64,000 bases of DNA from assembly GCF_021739025.1 (NCBI RefSeq), contig NZ_JAKKOT010000003.1:682001-746000 (forward strand), read 5' to 3'. The DNA comes from Gordonia liuliyuniae (GTDB lineage Bacteria > Actinomycetota > Actinomycetes > Mycobacteriales > Mycobacteriaceae). Below the pieces are notes generated by a model. The model was given only the letters and a program-made list of their open reading frames with translations, did no database searches and was not told where the DNA came from. A program made the position numbers and the translations under genes. Shown here in pieces: positions 42,146-51,844 of this stretch (position 1 is the first letter of the stretch; the number at the start of each line of letters is the position of its first letter).

Positions 42146-43534
42146 ATGAGCGTTACCGATTTCACCGCGACCAGTGCGTCGCCGGTCAAAGAAGCTGCCG
42201 ACATCGCCCGCCGAGCCTTTCGCGACGGCCGGACCCGTTCGTACGCCTGGCGACAGGCTCAGTTGAACGGCCTTCTCCGCTTCGTCGACGAGTGTGAGAA
42301 CGACATCGTCGCGGCGATTGAATCGGACCTCGGCCGCAGCGAGATGGCGACATTCATGGCTGACGTCGGACCGGTCCGACACGAGATTCGACACACCCTC
42401 GACAAGCTGAACGGCTGGATGAAGCCGACGTCGGTGCCGCTGAGCGCTGCGACCGCGCCGGGTAGGGCATTCACCGTCCCTGAACCCAAAGGCGTCGTGC
42501 TCGTCCTCGGGACCTGGAACTTCCCACTACTTCTCACCCTCCAACCGTTGGTGAGTGCTCTGGCGGCCGGCAACACCGCGGTCGTCAAACCGTCCGACCT
42601 CGCCGATGCGACAGGACGCGTCATCGCCGAGAAACTGCCGCGCTACGTCGACAGCGACGCAGTCCGGGTGGTGCTCGGTGACGGAATGGTGAATCGCGAG
42701 CTCTTGAAACTGCCGTTCGACCACACCTTCTTCACCGGTTCCACCAAGGTCGGAAAGGCCGTCATGGCGGCCAGTGCCGAACACCTGACACCGGTGACCC
42801 TGGAATTGGGCGGCAAGAGTCCGGCGATCGTCGCGTCCGACGCCGACATCGATGTCGCGGCCCGACGGATCGCGTGGGCCAAGTCGATCAACGCAGGACA
42901 GACGTGCATCGCACCCGACTACGTCCTCGTCGAAGAGTCTGTGCGGCCCCGGCTCGTCGCGCGACTCCTGGAGGAACTGCCCACTCACGCGGCCGCCGAC
43001 ACCACGCACATCGTCAATCGGCATCACCTCGACCGGCTCACCGGCCTGCTGCGCACGCATGGCGGCGAGACGTACGGCGGCGAGGCGAATCCTGAAACGC
43101 TCGCGCTGACGCCTGCGCTCGTCACCGACCCCGACCTCGACTCCGAACTCATGCGCGAGGAGATCTTCGGCCCGATCCTGCCGCTGATCAGCGTGCCGTC
43201 GATCGCCGACGCAATCGAGTTCGTCACCGACCGTCCGAAGCCGCTCGCCCTCTACCTGTTCACCGAGTCCCGGTCGGTCGAGGACGCGGTCATCGGACAG
43301 ACGTCGTCCGGGGCAGTCGGCGTCAACCACCTGCTCTACCAACTGCTGGTGCCAGAACTGCCGTTCGGCGGTGTCGGCGACTCCGGCCTCGGCCGCTACC
43401 ACGGCAAGCACGGCTTCGACACGTTCAGTCACCACAAAGCGGTCCTGCGCAAGCCGACTCGGCTGGACGTCGCCGCCACCTACCCGCCCTACGGGGCGGT
43501 GATGCGCAGAGTGCTCCGAAAAGTGATGGGCTGA
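42146..43534 (+). CDS. Class 3-type aldehyde dehydrogenase
   Basis: A 462-residue aldehyde dehydrogenase of the shorter, class-3 type. GTWNFPLLL, LELGGKSPAIV (base Glu), INAGQTCIAPD (catalytic Cys) and EEIFGPILP are present. The family often oxidises fatty or aromatic aldehydes. AGGAG lies before ATG 42146. Two promoters with different operators precede it, and the mce operon starts 142 bases after it on the same strand. Confidence 0.92.
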   Translation: MSVTDFTATSASPVKEAADIARRAFRDGRTRSYAWRQAQLNGLLRFVDECENDIVAAIESDLGRSEMATFMADVGPVRHEIRHTLDKLNGWMKPTSVPLSAATAPGRAFTVPEPKGVVLVLGTWNFPLLLTLQPLVSALAAGNTAVVKPSDLADATGRVIAEKLPRYVDSDAVRVVLGDGMVNRELLKLPFDHTFFTGSTKVGKAVMAASAEHLTPVTLELGGKSPAIVASDADIDVAARRIAWAKSINAGQTCIAPDYVLVEESVRPRLVARLLEELPTHAAADTTHIVNRHHLDRLTGLLRTHGGETYGGEANPETLALTPALVTDPDLDSELMREEIFGPILPLISVPSIADAIEFVTDRPKPLALYLFTESRSVEDAVIGQTSSGAVGVNHLLYQLLVPELPFGGVGDSGLGRYHGKHGFDTFSHHKAVLRKPTRLDVAATYPPYGAVMRRVLRKVMG

Positions 43535-43676
43535 CTCGCTCGGTCCGCACGACCCCCCGATTCTGCAGAGGATGCCGCCGACCTCGCGTCGCCGGTGAGG
43601 AACCCGGGCGCGCTGACGCCTGAAAACGAAGAAGCTTCCGGATCTACTCGATCTCGGAACCACGAGAGAGGTGACG

Positions 43677-44561
43677 ATGAGCGCAACGACGCTCCAGCCT
43701 GATGGTCTGCGCAGCTCGCGAAGTCGTAGTCGTGCCCAGGCCCTGGCTGCAGGGTTCGGCAAGTTCTTGTCCGGCTTCGTCGGTCGGGTCAGCGCGAGTA
43801 TCGACACGATCGGCCGGTCCGCCGGTCTGGCCGGTGAGATGGTCCGCTTCACGGTCACCGACTCGCTGTCGCTCAGACTCGCAGGCAGCGAAGTGATCGA
43901 TCAGATCTGGAAGCTGTTCAAGGTCACCGCACTGCCTGCCCTGTTGATGGCGGTGCCGATCGGTGCTGAGGTGTCGGTTCAGGTCGGCGGCGTCATGGAC
44001 CAGGTCGGAGCGAACTCGCTCGCGGGCGCGGCAAGCGGCCTCGGTGTGGTGAGTCAGGGAGCCCCGATGGCCGCCGGTCTCTTGATGAGCGGCGCGGCGG
44101 CCTCCGCGATCGCGTCCGATCTCGGCTCTCGGTCGATTCGCGAGGAGATCGAGGCCATGCGGGTGATGGGTGTCAATCCGGTTCAGCGACTCATCGTTCC
44201 GCGGTTCCTCGCGATGCTGGCGATCGCGCCCGCTCTGTGCGTCATGATCATCGCGTCAGGCGTGGGAGCCGGTCTGGCGATCTCCGCAAACGTGAACGAC
44301 GTGGTGCCTGCGAGCTTCTGGCAGTCGTTCGGCGCCTTCGCGACTCCGGTGGATCTGGGCTTCTCGGTGTTCAAGGCGGTGCTGTTCGCATTCATCGTCG
44401 TCGTCATTGCGAGTCTGCGAGGACTTGAGGCGAAAGGCGGACCGAAGGGTGTGGCCAACGCGGTCAACGCCTCCGTCGTGCTCAGTGTCTTCTGCATCTT
44501 CATGTCCAACCTCGCGGTGAGCCAGGTGCAGACGATGTTCTTCCCGGCAAGGTTGGCGTGA
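43677..44561 (+). CDS. yrbEA: YrbE/MlaE-type permease A of the Mce importer
   Basis: A 294-residue integral membrane protein with several hydrophobic helices and the MlaE/YrbE permease motif region REEIEAMRVMGVNPVQRLIVPR. It forms the transmembrane channel of an ABC-type lipid importer with YrbEB, driven by the Mkl ATPase. GAGAGAGG lies before ATG 43677; GTG 43671 overlaps that site and is not preferred. The 142-base gap before it (43535-43676) shows no gene and no clear terminator, so read-through from the aldehyde dehydrogenase is possible. Confidence 0.92.
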   Translation: MSATTLQPDGLRSSRSRSRAQALAAGFGKFLSGFVGRVSASIDTIGRSAGLAGEMVRFTVTDSLSLRLAGSEVIDQIWKLFKVTALPALLMAVPIGAEVSVQVGGVMDQVGANSLAGAASGLGVVSQGAPMAAGLLMSGAAASAIASDLGSRSIREEIEAMRVMGVNPVQRLIVPRFLAMLAIAPALCVMIIASGVGAGLAISANVNDVVPASFWQSFGAFATPVDLGFSVFKAVLFAFIVVVIASLRGLEAKGGPKGVANAVNASVVLSVFCIFMSNLAVSQVQTMFFPARLA

Positions 44562-44565
44562 GCAC

Positions 44566-45447
44566 ATGACACAGCACGAGATTCCCACTCATAGCGTCGC
44601 GCGCCCCGGAGGCGTGTTCCTCCGGATGGGACGGGCCGTACGCGGCAAGTTCGCCGACGCAGCCGCCGAACTTGGCCAGATCGCCGTCTTCGTCTGGAAG
44701 ACGATCGTCCTGCTGCCGACCACGATTCGCCATTACCGCAAGCAGACCTTGAAGACCATGAACGACATGGCGTGGGGCAGCGGCTCGATCATCGTCGACG
44801 GCGGTGTGGTCAGCCTGCTGTTCTTCCTCGGCATCGCCGTCGGAGCCGTGGTCGCGATCATGGCGTTCATGGCCTTCGACCTCCTGGGGTTCGGCCCGCT
44901 GACCGGCATCATCGGATCGTTCGGCAACATCCGCGTGGTTGCTCCGATCATCACCGGCATCGGGTTCGCTGCACAGGCCGGCTGCCGGATGACGGCTGAG
45001 ATCGGCGCCATGCGCATCTCCGAGGAGATCGACGCGACGGAGACCATGGGCCTGCGCGCCATCCCGTTCGTCGTCGGCACGCGCCTCGTCGGCGGCATGC
45101 TGGTGGTGCTCCCGAGCTACGTGATGGCTCTGGTGGTCAGCTTCGTCACCGGCGGCATCATCGTCAAGACCTTCCACGACCAACCAGCCGGGACCTACGA
45201 CCACTACTTCAGTCAGTTCGTCACCTGGCAGGACTTGTTGGCGTCGATCGCTAAAGCCCTCATCTTCTGCGCCATCGTCACGATGATCCACTGCTATTAC
45301 GGCTACTTCGCGAGTGGCGGTCCCGCAGGAGTCGGTTCGGCCTCCGGACGCGCCATCCGAGCGTCCCTCGTGGCGATCGTTGTCCTCAACTTCCTCATGA
45401 CCATCGTCATCTGGGGTCTCAATCCGCCGCTTCCGTTTAGGGGTTGA
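44566..45447 (+). CDS. yrbEB: YrbE/MlaE-type permease B of the Mce importer
   Basis: A 293-residue partner permease with the matching motif SEEIDATETMGLRAIPFVVGTR and multiple transmembrane segments. It begins four bases after YrbEA and ends just before MceA, the standard order of mce operons. The two permeases should form a heterodimer in the inner membrane. Confidence 0.93.
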   Translation: MTQHEIPTHSVARPGGVFLRMGRAVRGKFADAAAELGQIAVFVWKTIVLLPTTIRHYRKQTLKTMNDMAWGSGSIIVDGGVVSLLFFLGIAVGAVVAIMAFMAFDLLGFGPLTGIIGSFGNIRVVAPIITGIGFAAQAGCRMTAEIGAMRISEEIDATETMGLRAIPFVVGTRLVGGMLVVLPSYVMALVVSFVTGGIIVKTFHDQPAGTYDHYFSQFVTWQDLLASIAKALIFCAIVTMIHCYYGYFASGGPAGVGSASGRAIRASLVAIVVLNFLMTIVIWGLNPPLPFRG

Positions 45448-45448
45448 C

Positions 45449-46579
45449 ATGGCCAAAACAACGCATCAAGACTTCGTTCGAGGAAGCGGAGGCGATCAGG
45501 CCCGGACCCTGGTGACCGCGGGTGTCGCTTCCGTCATCGTCATCGTGCTCGCAGTCGTGACTACGGCTCTCGTGTACCCGAAGGCGACTGCCCCGTCCGG
45601 GACAGAGGTGCACCTGGTGTTGCCTGCCAGCGGTCCGGGATTGAAGGAGAAGAGCAAGGTGCTTCTCCGGGGCGCTGAAGTGGGTGTCGTCACGAAGATC
45701 GACTCCACCGATCCGTACTCCGTACACGTCGACATCGCGCTCGACGAGGCGGCCGCCGCGAGCCTCACCGACAACTTCGACATCGACTTCCGGCCCGCCA
45801 ACTACTTCGGTACGACTGCTGTCAACCTCATCGCCAAGCCAGGTGGGGGAGCGATCAGCGACGGTGAGACGATAGCCCGTGACGCCGCGCCCGACTACAC
45901 CATGTCGACCATGCTCGAGCACGGATCGATCGTGGTGGACGGCAGTCTGACCAGGGACGTCATCAGCAGCCTGGACAAGGTGACCAAATACGCGTCCGGT
46001 CTCTCGCCGCTGATCGAGACGATGATCGTGGTGAGCGACAACGTGGCCCGCACTCAGAAGCACCTGCCCAGCACGCTGCTCGACAAGTTGAACGACATCA
46101 CCGCAGTCTTCCCGGAAACCAACATCGAGGCTCTCGGTGCGCTCGACGCGATCACCAACAGTCGGTTCAACCGGATGCCGGACGGATCACGAGGTGTCGA
46201 CAAGGATTACCACGACCTGATGGACCGATCCTTGACCGTGGCCGCCGACGGATTGTTCGGTGCCATCGGCACGCTGCTCGGCTCCCACGCGGCCGAGCTC
46301 ACTCCCGCCGTCACATCGGTGAAGTACCTGGTCGACGAGATTCCGGGTGTGATGGGAGACGCGTCGAACATGACGAAGCTGCAGAAGGCAATAGAGGGTC
46401 TGGAGCGCAGCTTCAAGGGCTCGAAGGGGCAGCAGACGCTCCAGCTGCACATTCTCCTGGACTCTGTTCCGGGGCTCGCGCAGACCATGAACAGCATGGG
46501 AAGCAGGACTGGGTCGGCGTCGCGTCCCGACATCACGACCGAGCCGAGCGATCGGCCGACGAAGAAGAAGGAGAACTGA
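45449..46579 (+). CDS. mceA: MceA substrate-binding protein
   Basis: A 376-residue Mce protein: an N-terminal membrane anchor (about residues 22-45), an MCE/MlaD beta-barrel domain with LLRGAEVGVVTKI, and a helical C-terminal domain. MceA-F form a hexameric tunnel across the periplasm that carries lipids or sterols to the permease. It is shorter than MceA of M. tuberculosis, with a polar tail (DRPTKKKEN). It starts one base after the YrbEB stop. Confidence 0.92.
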   Translation: MAKTTHQDFVRGSGGDQARTLVTAGVASVIVIVLAVVTTALVYPKATAPSGTEVHLVLPASGPGLKEKSKVLLRGAEVGVVTKIDSTDPYSVHVDIALDEAAAASLTDNFDIDFRPANYFGTTAVNLIAKPGGGAISDGETIARDAAPDYTMSTMLEHGSIVVDGSLTRDVISSLDKVTKYASGLSPLIETMIVVSDNVARTQKHLPSTLLDKLNDITAVFPETNIEALGALDAITNSRFNRMPDGSRGVDKDYHDLMDRSLTVAADGLFGAIGTLLGSHAAELTPAVTSVKYLVDEIPGVMGDASNMTKLQKAIEGLERSFKGSKGQQTLQLHILLDSVPGLAQTMNSMGSRTGSASRPDITTEPSDRPTKKKEN

Positions 46580-46581
46580 CT

Positions 46582-47598
46582 GTGGCTTCACCACGAGTAC
46601 AGACTCTGATCTCCGGCTCCAAAGTGGCAGTCGTGGCGGTCGTCGCCATCCTGCTGTTCATCCTGGTGATCAACGCGATGCGCAATCCAGTGGAGGAGAG
46701 CACCCGTTCCTACTCCGCGGACTTCACCGACGCATCGGGACTGCACGAGAACGGCGACGTTCGATACAAGGGCAAACGCGTCGGCAAGGTGACGAAAGTC
46801 GAGCTCACCGAGGGGGACTCGCCCGACAAACCGCTCGCACACGTCGAGTTCACTCTCGCCGACGATCACACGATCACCGACAAGACCACGCTTGCCATCA
46901 AGTACCAGAACCTGACCGGCGTGCGGTATGTGGACGTGCGCGGTGACGACGAGTCCGGTCCGCGCATCAGTCACGTGCCAGTGACCAAGACCATCCCGTC
47001 GTTCGACATCACCGAACTGTTCAACGGCCTGCAGCCGGTGCTGTCCACGATGCAGACCAAGGACATCAACGAGTTCAGCCAGAACGCGATCGCCCTGCTG
47101 CAGGGCGACGGAACAGGACTCGGTCCGATGCTCGACAGCACGCAGAAACTGACGAAGTACGCCAAGAGCCGTCAGCAACTCCTGTCGACACTCACCGCCA
47201 ATCTGGCGCGGATCTCCGACGTGATGGGTGGTCGGAACGAGAACGTCATGTCGTTCCTGCGTGCGGTCGATCTGCCGATCACGGCTGCGACCACCGTCCT
47301 GGACGAGTTCGCGATCACCGCGTCCGCTGGGCCTGCGTTGTTCGAGCCCATCGAAAGGCTGCTCACCGCACTCAACGTGCGCGAAGACACCGACATGCCG
47401 CAACGCATCAAGGCGATCTTCAAGAACTCCACCCAACTGCTCGGAGTGTTCAAACTGATGCCCAACGCGTTAGAAGGCCTGAAGAGCACCGACGGATTCC
47501 AGGAGCCCTACCCGAAGTGCTCGAACGGGACGGCCGAGATCCCGCTCGGGGCCAAATACTTCTTCGATGACAGGCAGGTGACCCTGTGCAAGCCGTGA
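46582..47598 (+). CDS. mceB: MceB substrate-binding protein
   Basis: A 338-residue Mce protein starting at GTG 46582. It has an N-terminal membrane segment (VAVVAVVAILLFILVINAM), the MCE domain with VRYKGKRVGKVTKVEL and LTGVRYVDV, and a helical tail ending with a Cys-containing segment. It is in the expected second position. Confidence 0.92.
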   Translation: MASPRVQTLISGSKVAVVAVVAILLFILVINAMRNPVEESTRSYSADFTDASGLHENGDVRYKGKRVGKVTKVELTEGDSPDKPLAHVEFTLADDHTITDKTTLAIKYQNLTGVRYVDVRGDDESGPRISHVPVTKTIPSFDITELFNGLQPVLSTMQTKDINEFSQNAIALLQGDGTGLGPMLDSTQKLTKYAKSRQQLLSTLTANLARISDVMGGRNENVMSFLRAVDLPITAATTVLDEFAITASAGPALFEPIERLLTALNVREDTDMPQRIKAIFKNSTQLLGVFKLMPNALEGLKSTDGFQEPYPKCSNGTAEIPLGAKYFFDDRQVTLCKP

Positions 47599-48602
47599 CC
47601 GCATTCCGCAAGCTGCGGAAGCCCCGCAAGAAGAAGTCGCACCGGGACGCCAACCACAAGTTGCTCGGTGTGGGCGTCATCGTCGTCGTCATCCTCGTGC
47701 TCGCCGGCATCTTCGTCCTCTACGTTCACCCACCGGGCAAGAAGGCCATCACGTTCGAGGTGACCGACGCCGCGTCGATCCACGCGGGCGAGGACGTCCG
47801 GGTCGCCGGGATCGTCGTCGGCAAGGTCTCCGAGGTGACCATGCAGGCCGACTCGGTGCGGGTAGAAGCGAGGATCGATGAGTCGACTTTCGTCGGCGAT
47901 CAGGCCACGGTCGACGTGCGCATGCTGACCCCGGTCGGCGGATACGCCATCACCCTCACTCCGCGGGGGACCAGTGAGCTGTCGGACACCATCCCGCAGT
48001 CACGGGTGACTGTGCCGTATTCGATCGGCGATGTGATCCAAGCGGTGCCGAACACCACAGATGGTGTCGAGACTCCTACGTGGAATTCCAACATCCAACA
48101 GGTGGCCGATGCGCTCGGCAAGAACGACACGTCGCTTCGGTCGATTGTGGACGGCCTCGATTCGGTCACCGGAGTCTTCGCGAAGCAACGAGACCAAGTC
48201 CACCAGGTCGCCGAACTGGCCTCGCGGTACCTGAACACCTTCAACTCGAACAAGAGTTTCGTGTTCAGTCTGATCAAAAAGCTCGACTCGGTGGTGACGA
48301 CCTACCACGTGAACTCAGCGGGCTTCCAGTATGCGTACAAGCTCTTCTCGAGCGTGCTGTACAAGGCGGGGCCGACCTTCCGTACCTATCTGGTCAACAG
48401 CCAGGCGTACGAGCCCCAGATCCGTTCGATCATGGAGACGATTCGCACGATGGAGAAGGAACTCGTGCCGACCATCGACGGGCTCATCGGAATGCGCGAC
48501 ACCCTGAAATCGTCGCTGACACCCGGCAGCCTGCGCCAGATGAGTAACGGTCAGCTGATGCTCGAGAACCTGTGCATCCCGCTCCCGGGGAAGGAATGCT
48601 GA
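47595..48602 (+). CDS. mceC: MceC substrate-binding protein
   Basis: A 335-residue Mce protein. GTG 47595 overlaps the MceB stop as GTGA, the same coupling seen at mceD/mceE; an in-frame GTG at 47586 is an alternative. A basic N-terminus is followed by one membrane helix (GVIVVVILVLAGIFVLYV) and an MCE domain with VRVAGIVVGKVSEV, then a helical region. Confidence 0.9.
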   Translation: MTAFRKLRKPRKKKSHRDANHKLLGVGVIVVVILVLAGIFVLYVHPPGKKAITFEVTDAASIHAGEDVRVAGIVVGKVSEVTMQADSVRVEARIDESTFVGDQATVDVRMLTPVGGYAITLTPRGTSELSDTIPQSRVTVPYSIGDVIQAVPNTTDGVETPTWNSNIQQVADALGKNDTSLRSIVDGLDSVTGVFAKQRDQVHQVAELASRYLNTFNSNKSFVFSLIKKLDSVVTTYHVNSAGFQYAYKLFSSVLYKAGPTFRTYLVNSQAYEPQIRSIMETIRTMEKELVPTIDGLIGMRDTLKSSLTPGSLRQMSNGQLMLENLCIPLPGKEC

Positions 48603-48603
48603 C

Positions 48604-49755
48604 ATGACGGACACGAACGAAGTCGTGAACGAGGCCGACGTCGTCGACGAACACGCGAGGGCCGCAAGCGATTCGCGGAAGAGGCGACGCCTGTTCGTCG
48701 CCCTGGCCGTCACCATGGCAGTGGCCGTCGGGGTCGCGGCGACCGGTGTCGGGTTCAGCTCTGCCGAAGCCGCAACCCACGGGACAGCCGGCGGTGACGG
48801 ATTCTGTGCCGAGTTCACCGATGCGATCGGACTCTATGAAGGGAACCCGGTCACGCAGATGGGCTTGAAAGTGGGCACGGTGAAGGAGATCACGGCGCAT
48901 GGCCCCAAAGTGAAGGTCGAGTTCTCCCTGGACTCCGGGCGCGCTTACCCGGCGGACGTGAAGGCCGTCACCCGATCCAAGTCGTTGCTCGCCGACCGCG
49001 GCCTCGAACTGGTGGGCAACTACAAGAACGGGCCGACCCTCGAACCCGGGCATTGCATCTCCATGGACAGCAGCTATACGCCTAAGTCGATCAGCGAGGT
49101 TGCGGGTTCGGCCTCGGACTTCCTCAAAGGGCTCTCTAACGACGGCGGCCTCGACCTTCAACGTGCACTGGACGGGGCCGACCGTGCGCTGGAGGGTACC
49201 GGCGCCACGGCGAACTCCATGTTCCGTAACGCCGCTCTGGCATCGCGAGATCCAGACGGCTTCACCGCCGACATCGGTTCGTCGATTGCCGACATGGCTC
49301 CGCTGACCGATGAGGCGGTGAAACACTGGGAGCAGATCATGTCGCTCGCGGACCAGGGCGAAGCCGTCTCCAAGCTCGGTGCCAGCCTCTTCTGGGACGT
49401 GGCCAGATTCTGTCGCGGCATCGGCTGGACGATCGCGCTCCTCTACGACGTGTGGAAGAACTACGGCCCGGAGCTGGAGAAGATCGTCCTCGACGTGGGT
49501 ACGCCGGTCATCGAAGCGGTCGCAGGCAACGCACCCACGTGGGGTAAGAGCCTGAGCAGCCTGACGCCGGCGATCGGTGACGCCATGCAAGCGCAGACCT
49601 CGGCGTCCGGAGCACTGTCGGTTCCGTACAAGACTCCGTCGGTGAAGGTCACACCCGAACAGTGCAAGGCAATGGGCGGCGCGTGCAAGCGCGGCTCCAA
49701 TGAGACGACGTCGGTCAACCCGATCGACCTGGTCCTGAAGGCGGGGGCGAAGTGA
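48604..49755 (+). CDS. mceD: MceD substrate-binding protein
   Basis: A 383-residue Mce protein. The first 30 residues are charged; a membrane helix is at about residues 36-52 and the MCE domain includes QMGLKVGTVKEITAHG. The C-terminal part is helical. It ends with the GTGA overlap into mceE. Confidence 0.9.
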   Translation: MTDTNEVVNEADVVDEHARAASDSRKRRRLFVALAVTMAVAVGVAATGVGFSSAEAATHGTAGGDGFCAEFTDAIGLYEGNPVTQMGLKVGTVKEITAHGPKVKVEFSLDSGRAYPADVKAVTRSKSLLADRGLELVGNYKNGPTLEPGHCISMDSSYTPKSISEVAGSASDFLKGLSNDGGLDLQRALDGADRALEGTGATANSMFRNAALASRDPDGFTADIGSSIADMAPLTDEAVKHWEQIMSLADQGEAVSKLGASLFWDVARFCRGIGWTIALLYDVWKNYGPELEKIVLDVGTPVIEAVAGNAPTWGKSLSSLTPAIGDAMQAQTSASGALSVPYKTPSVKVTPEQCKAMGGACKRGSNETTSVNPIDLVLKAGAK

Positions 49756-50753
49756 AGACCAAGTATTCGTGGGCGCTCGTCGTCCTCGTCGCGGCGGTCA
49801 CCATGGTGCTGTCAGGCTGTTCGCTAAGCCCCAACCGGATGCCTTCGGTGAAGGCCGGCGTGAGTTCGGACTACGAGGTGACCTTGAAGTTCGCCAGCGT
49901 GTTGAACCTGCCGACTGGCGCCGACGTGATGATGAACGGGCTGCAGGTCGGGCGAGTGAAGGAACTGAACGAGTCCAAGGACGGCGTTGACGTAGTCGTC
50001 GGGCTCACCGAGTCTCGACCGGTACCGGCCGACTCCACGGCGATCATCCGCCAGAACACGCCGCTGGGCGACACGTACCTCGGGTTCACGCCGCCCCAGA
50101 ACCCGACCGATCGCGAGAACCTGCACGACGGCTCGGTGATCCCGATGTCGCGAACCACGTCACCTCCGACCCTCGAGGACACGATCGCGGTGCTGGCCTA
50201 CTTCGTGAACGGTGGGAGCGTCCAGAAAGTCCAGGACACGATGGTCACCCTGAACCAGACGCTGCCGGACGTCAAGGACGTCCGACGGTTGGCGACCACC
50301 GTGTCGACGGACCTTCAAGACCTCGGTGACAACGTCGGGGAGATCGACCGTCTGCTCAACGGACTCAACGGTGTCGCGAAGTCCTTCCCCGCGAGCGCCA
50401 CGGAGATCGAGCACGTGTTCGGCGACGAGGGCATCGACTATTTCCATACGGTGGCGCACTCGCTGGTCCGGCACATCGCGACACTGCTCCCGTCTGTGGG
50501 CTCGGTGTTCACCGGCGGTCTGTGGGTCGTCCCGCTGCTCACCTCGATGGCTGAAGCGGCTGAGAACGCGGCGCCGATCTGGCCCGCAGGCGACGGCGTG
50601 ATCGCCAGTACGAACGATTTTGTCAACGACACGCTGAAACCGTTCTTGAAGAATCCGCGAGTCGCCGTGAGTTCGGTGAAGGCGAAGGGGAGCGACAAGC
50701 AACTCCTCGCGGACTCCGCCTCGATCCTGCGAATCCTGGGAGTGGTCCGATGA
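49752..50753 (+). CDS. mceE: MceE lipoprotein
   Basis: A 333-residue Mce protein with a signal peptide and lipobox LSGC; the lipidated residue would be Cys23. This is the usual lipoprotein position (LprK type) in mce operons. The MCE domain has MNGLQVGRVKEL and NTPLGDTYLGF. GTG 49752 overlaps the MceD stop; its own stop overlaps mceF as ATGA. Confidence 0.93.
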   Translation: MKTKYSWALVVLVAAVTMVLSGCSLSPNRMPSVKAGVSSDYEVTLKFASVLNLPTGADVMMNGLQVGRVKELNESKDGVDVVVGLTESRPVPADSTAIIRQNTPLGDTYLGFTPPQNPTDRENLHDGSVIPMSRTTSPPTLEDTIAVLAYFVNGGSVQKVQDTMVTLNQTLPDVKDVRRLATTVSTDLQDLGDNVGEIDRLLNGLNGVAKSFPASATEIEHVFGDEGIDYFHTVAHSLVRHIATLLPSVGSVFTGGLWVVPLLTSMAEAAENAAPIWPAGDGVIASTNDFVNDTLKPFLKNPRVAVSSVKAKGSDKQLLADSASILRILGVVR

Positions 50754-51706
50754 TCACGAAGACACGCCTGTCCGTCCTCGGCATGGTGGCGATCCTGGTC
50801 CTGTCGGTGCTCTACCTCTTCAATGTGGGGCTGCACATCAAGACCATCGGTGCCAAGTACGCCAGTGTCACGTTGCAGGACACTAACGGGATTCTTGTCG
50901 GCTCGCGGGTCCTGTTGCGCGGCATCGAGATCGGCCATGTCACCGAGATATCGCAGACGCCACAGGGCGCGAAGGTGACGTGGGACTACACGGACTCGCA
51001 CAAGATTCCGGTCGAAAGTAGCTACCGAGTGGACAACCTCTCGGCACTGGGCGAAGCGTATGTGGCGGTGTTGCCGACGACGGAGTCGGGACCGTATCTG
51101 ACGGACAACGCGAACATCGACGGGGACAGGGTTCGGGAGGCGTCCACGTTCAAGGACCTCTCGCAGCAGGTCACCGAGGTGCTCACTCAAGTCGATCCGA
51201 AGCAGGTCAAGAACGTCTTCTACCAGCTCAACGCGGGGCTTCCGGATGACATTGAGGTTCTGGGTGACCTGAACAAGGTGGGCAAGCTGCTGACCAACGA
51301 GATGCTTCGGAACGAGGACTCACTGCGGACCCTGTTGTCGACCATGCAGCCGCTGTTGATGCGTTCGTCGCGACTTCCGGGCGACATGGCGAGGCTCGCT
51401 CCGAACATCCGGGACTTCGGCAAGATGTTCGCCTACCTGGAAGACGGTGTGAAGGACGCGATTGACTGGTCGGGGCCGATGTTCACCGGTATCAACGAGG
51501 GCGCGACTCCTCTCGTCGCCATGCTGCAGGAGTTCCTGGACCGGAACTCGGGCGAACTGAAGATCATCGGTGAGAACTTGTTGCCGGTGACGTCGGCCGG
51601 CGCAGCGGCAATGCGGACGGTGGATACGGGGGAGTTCCTCGACACGTTGATCGCCGCAACGAACAAGGGCGGATTGACAGTCCAGATTCCAGCAGGGGGG
51701 CGGTAG
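50750..51706 (+). CDS. mceF: MceF substrate-binding protein
   Basis: A 318-residue Mce protein, the last of the six. It has an N-terminal membrane helix (LGMVAILVLSVLYLFNVGL), an MCE domain with VLLRGIEIGHVTEI and LGEAYVAVLP, and a helical C-terminus. It is followed by a 138-base gap and then a Mce-associated protein. Confidence 0.92.
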   Translation: MITKTRLSVLGMVAILVLSVLYLFNVGLHIKTIGAKYASVTLQDTNGILVGSRVLLRGIEIGHVTEISQTPQGAKVTWDYTDSHKIPVESSYRVDNLSALGEAYVAVLPTTESGPYLTDNANIDGDRVREASTFKDLSQQVTEVLTQVDPKQVKNVFYQLNAGLPDDIEVLGDLNKVGKLLTNEMLRNEDSLRTLLSTMQPLLMRSSRLPGDMARLAPNIRDFGKMFAYLEDGVKDAIDWSGPMFTGINEGATPLVAMLQEFLDRNSGELKIIGENLLPVTSAGAAAMRTVDTGEFLDTLIAATNKGGLTVQIPAGGR

Positions 51707-51778
51707 TGGATCGCTGTTCTCGCATCCTGCGGACGAACGACGACAGCCGACGACGACAACTTCCGACGGTGCCCGTGC

Positions 51779-51814
51779 CACACGGGGCCGGTAGGACACA
51801 CGGGGCCGGTAGAC
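51779..51814 (+). repeat. Two-copy 18-bp direct repeat
   Basis: CACACGGGGCCGGTAG occurs twice with an 18-base period in the gap between mceF and the Mce-associated gene. No hairpin or promoter explains it; it may be a small slippage duplication. Confidence 0.6.
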
Positions 51815-51844
51815 AGCCCGAATCCAATCGTTAGGAGATCCATC

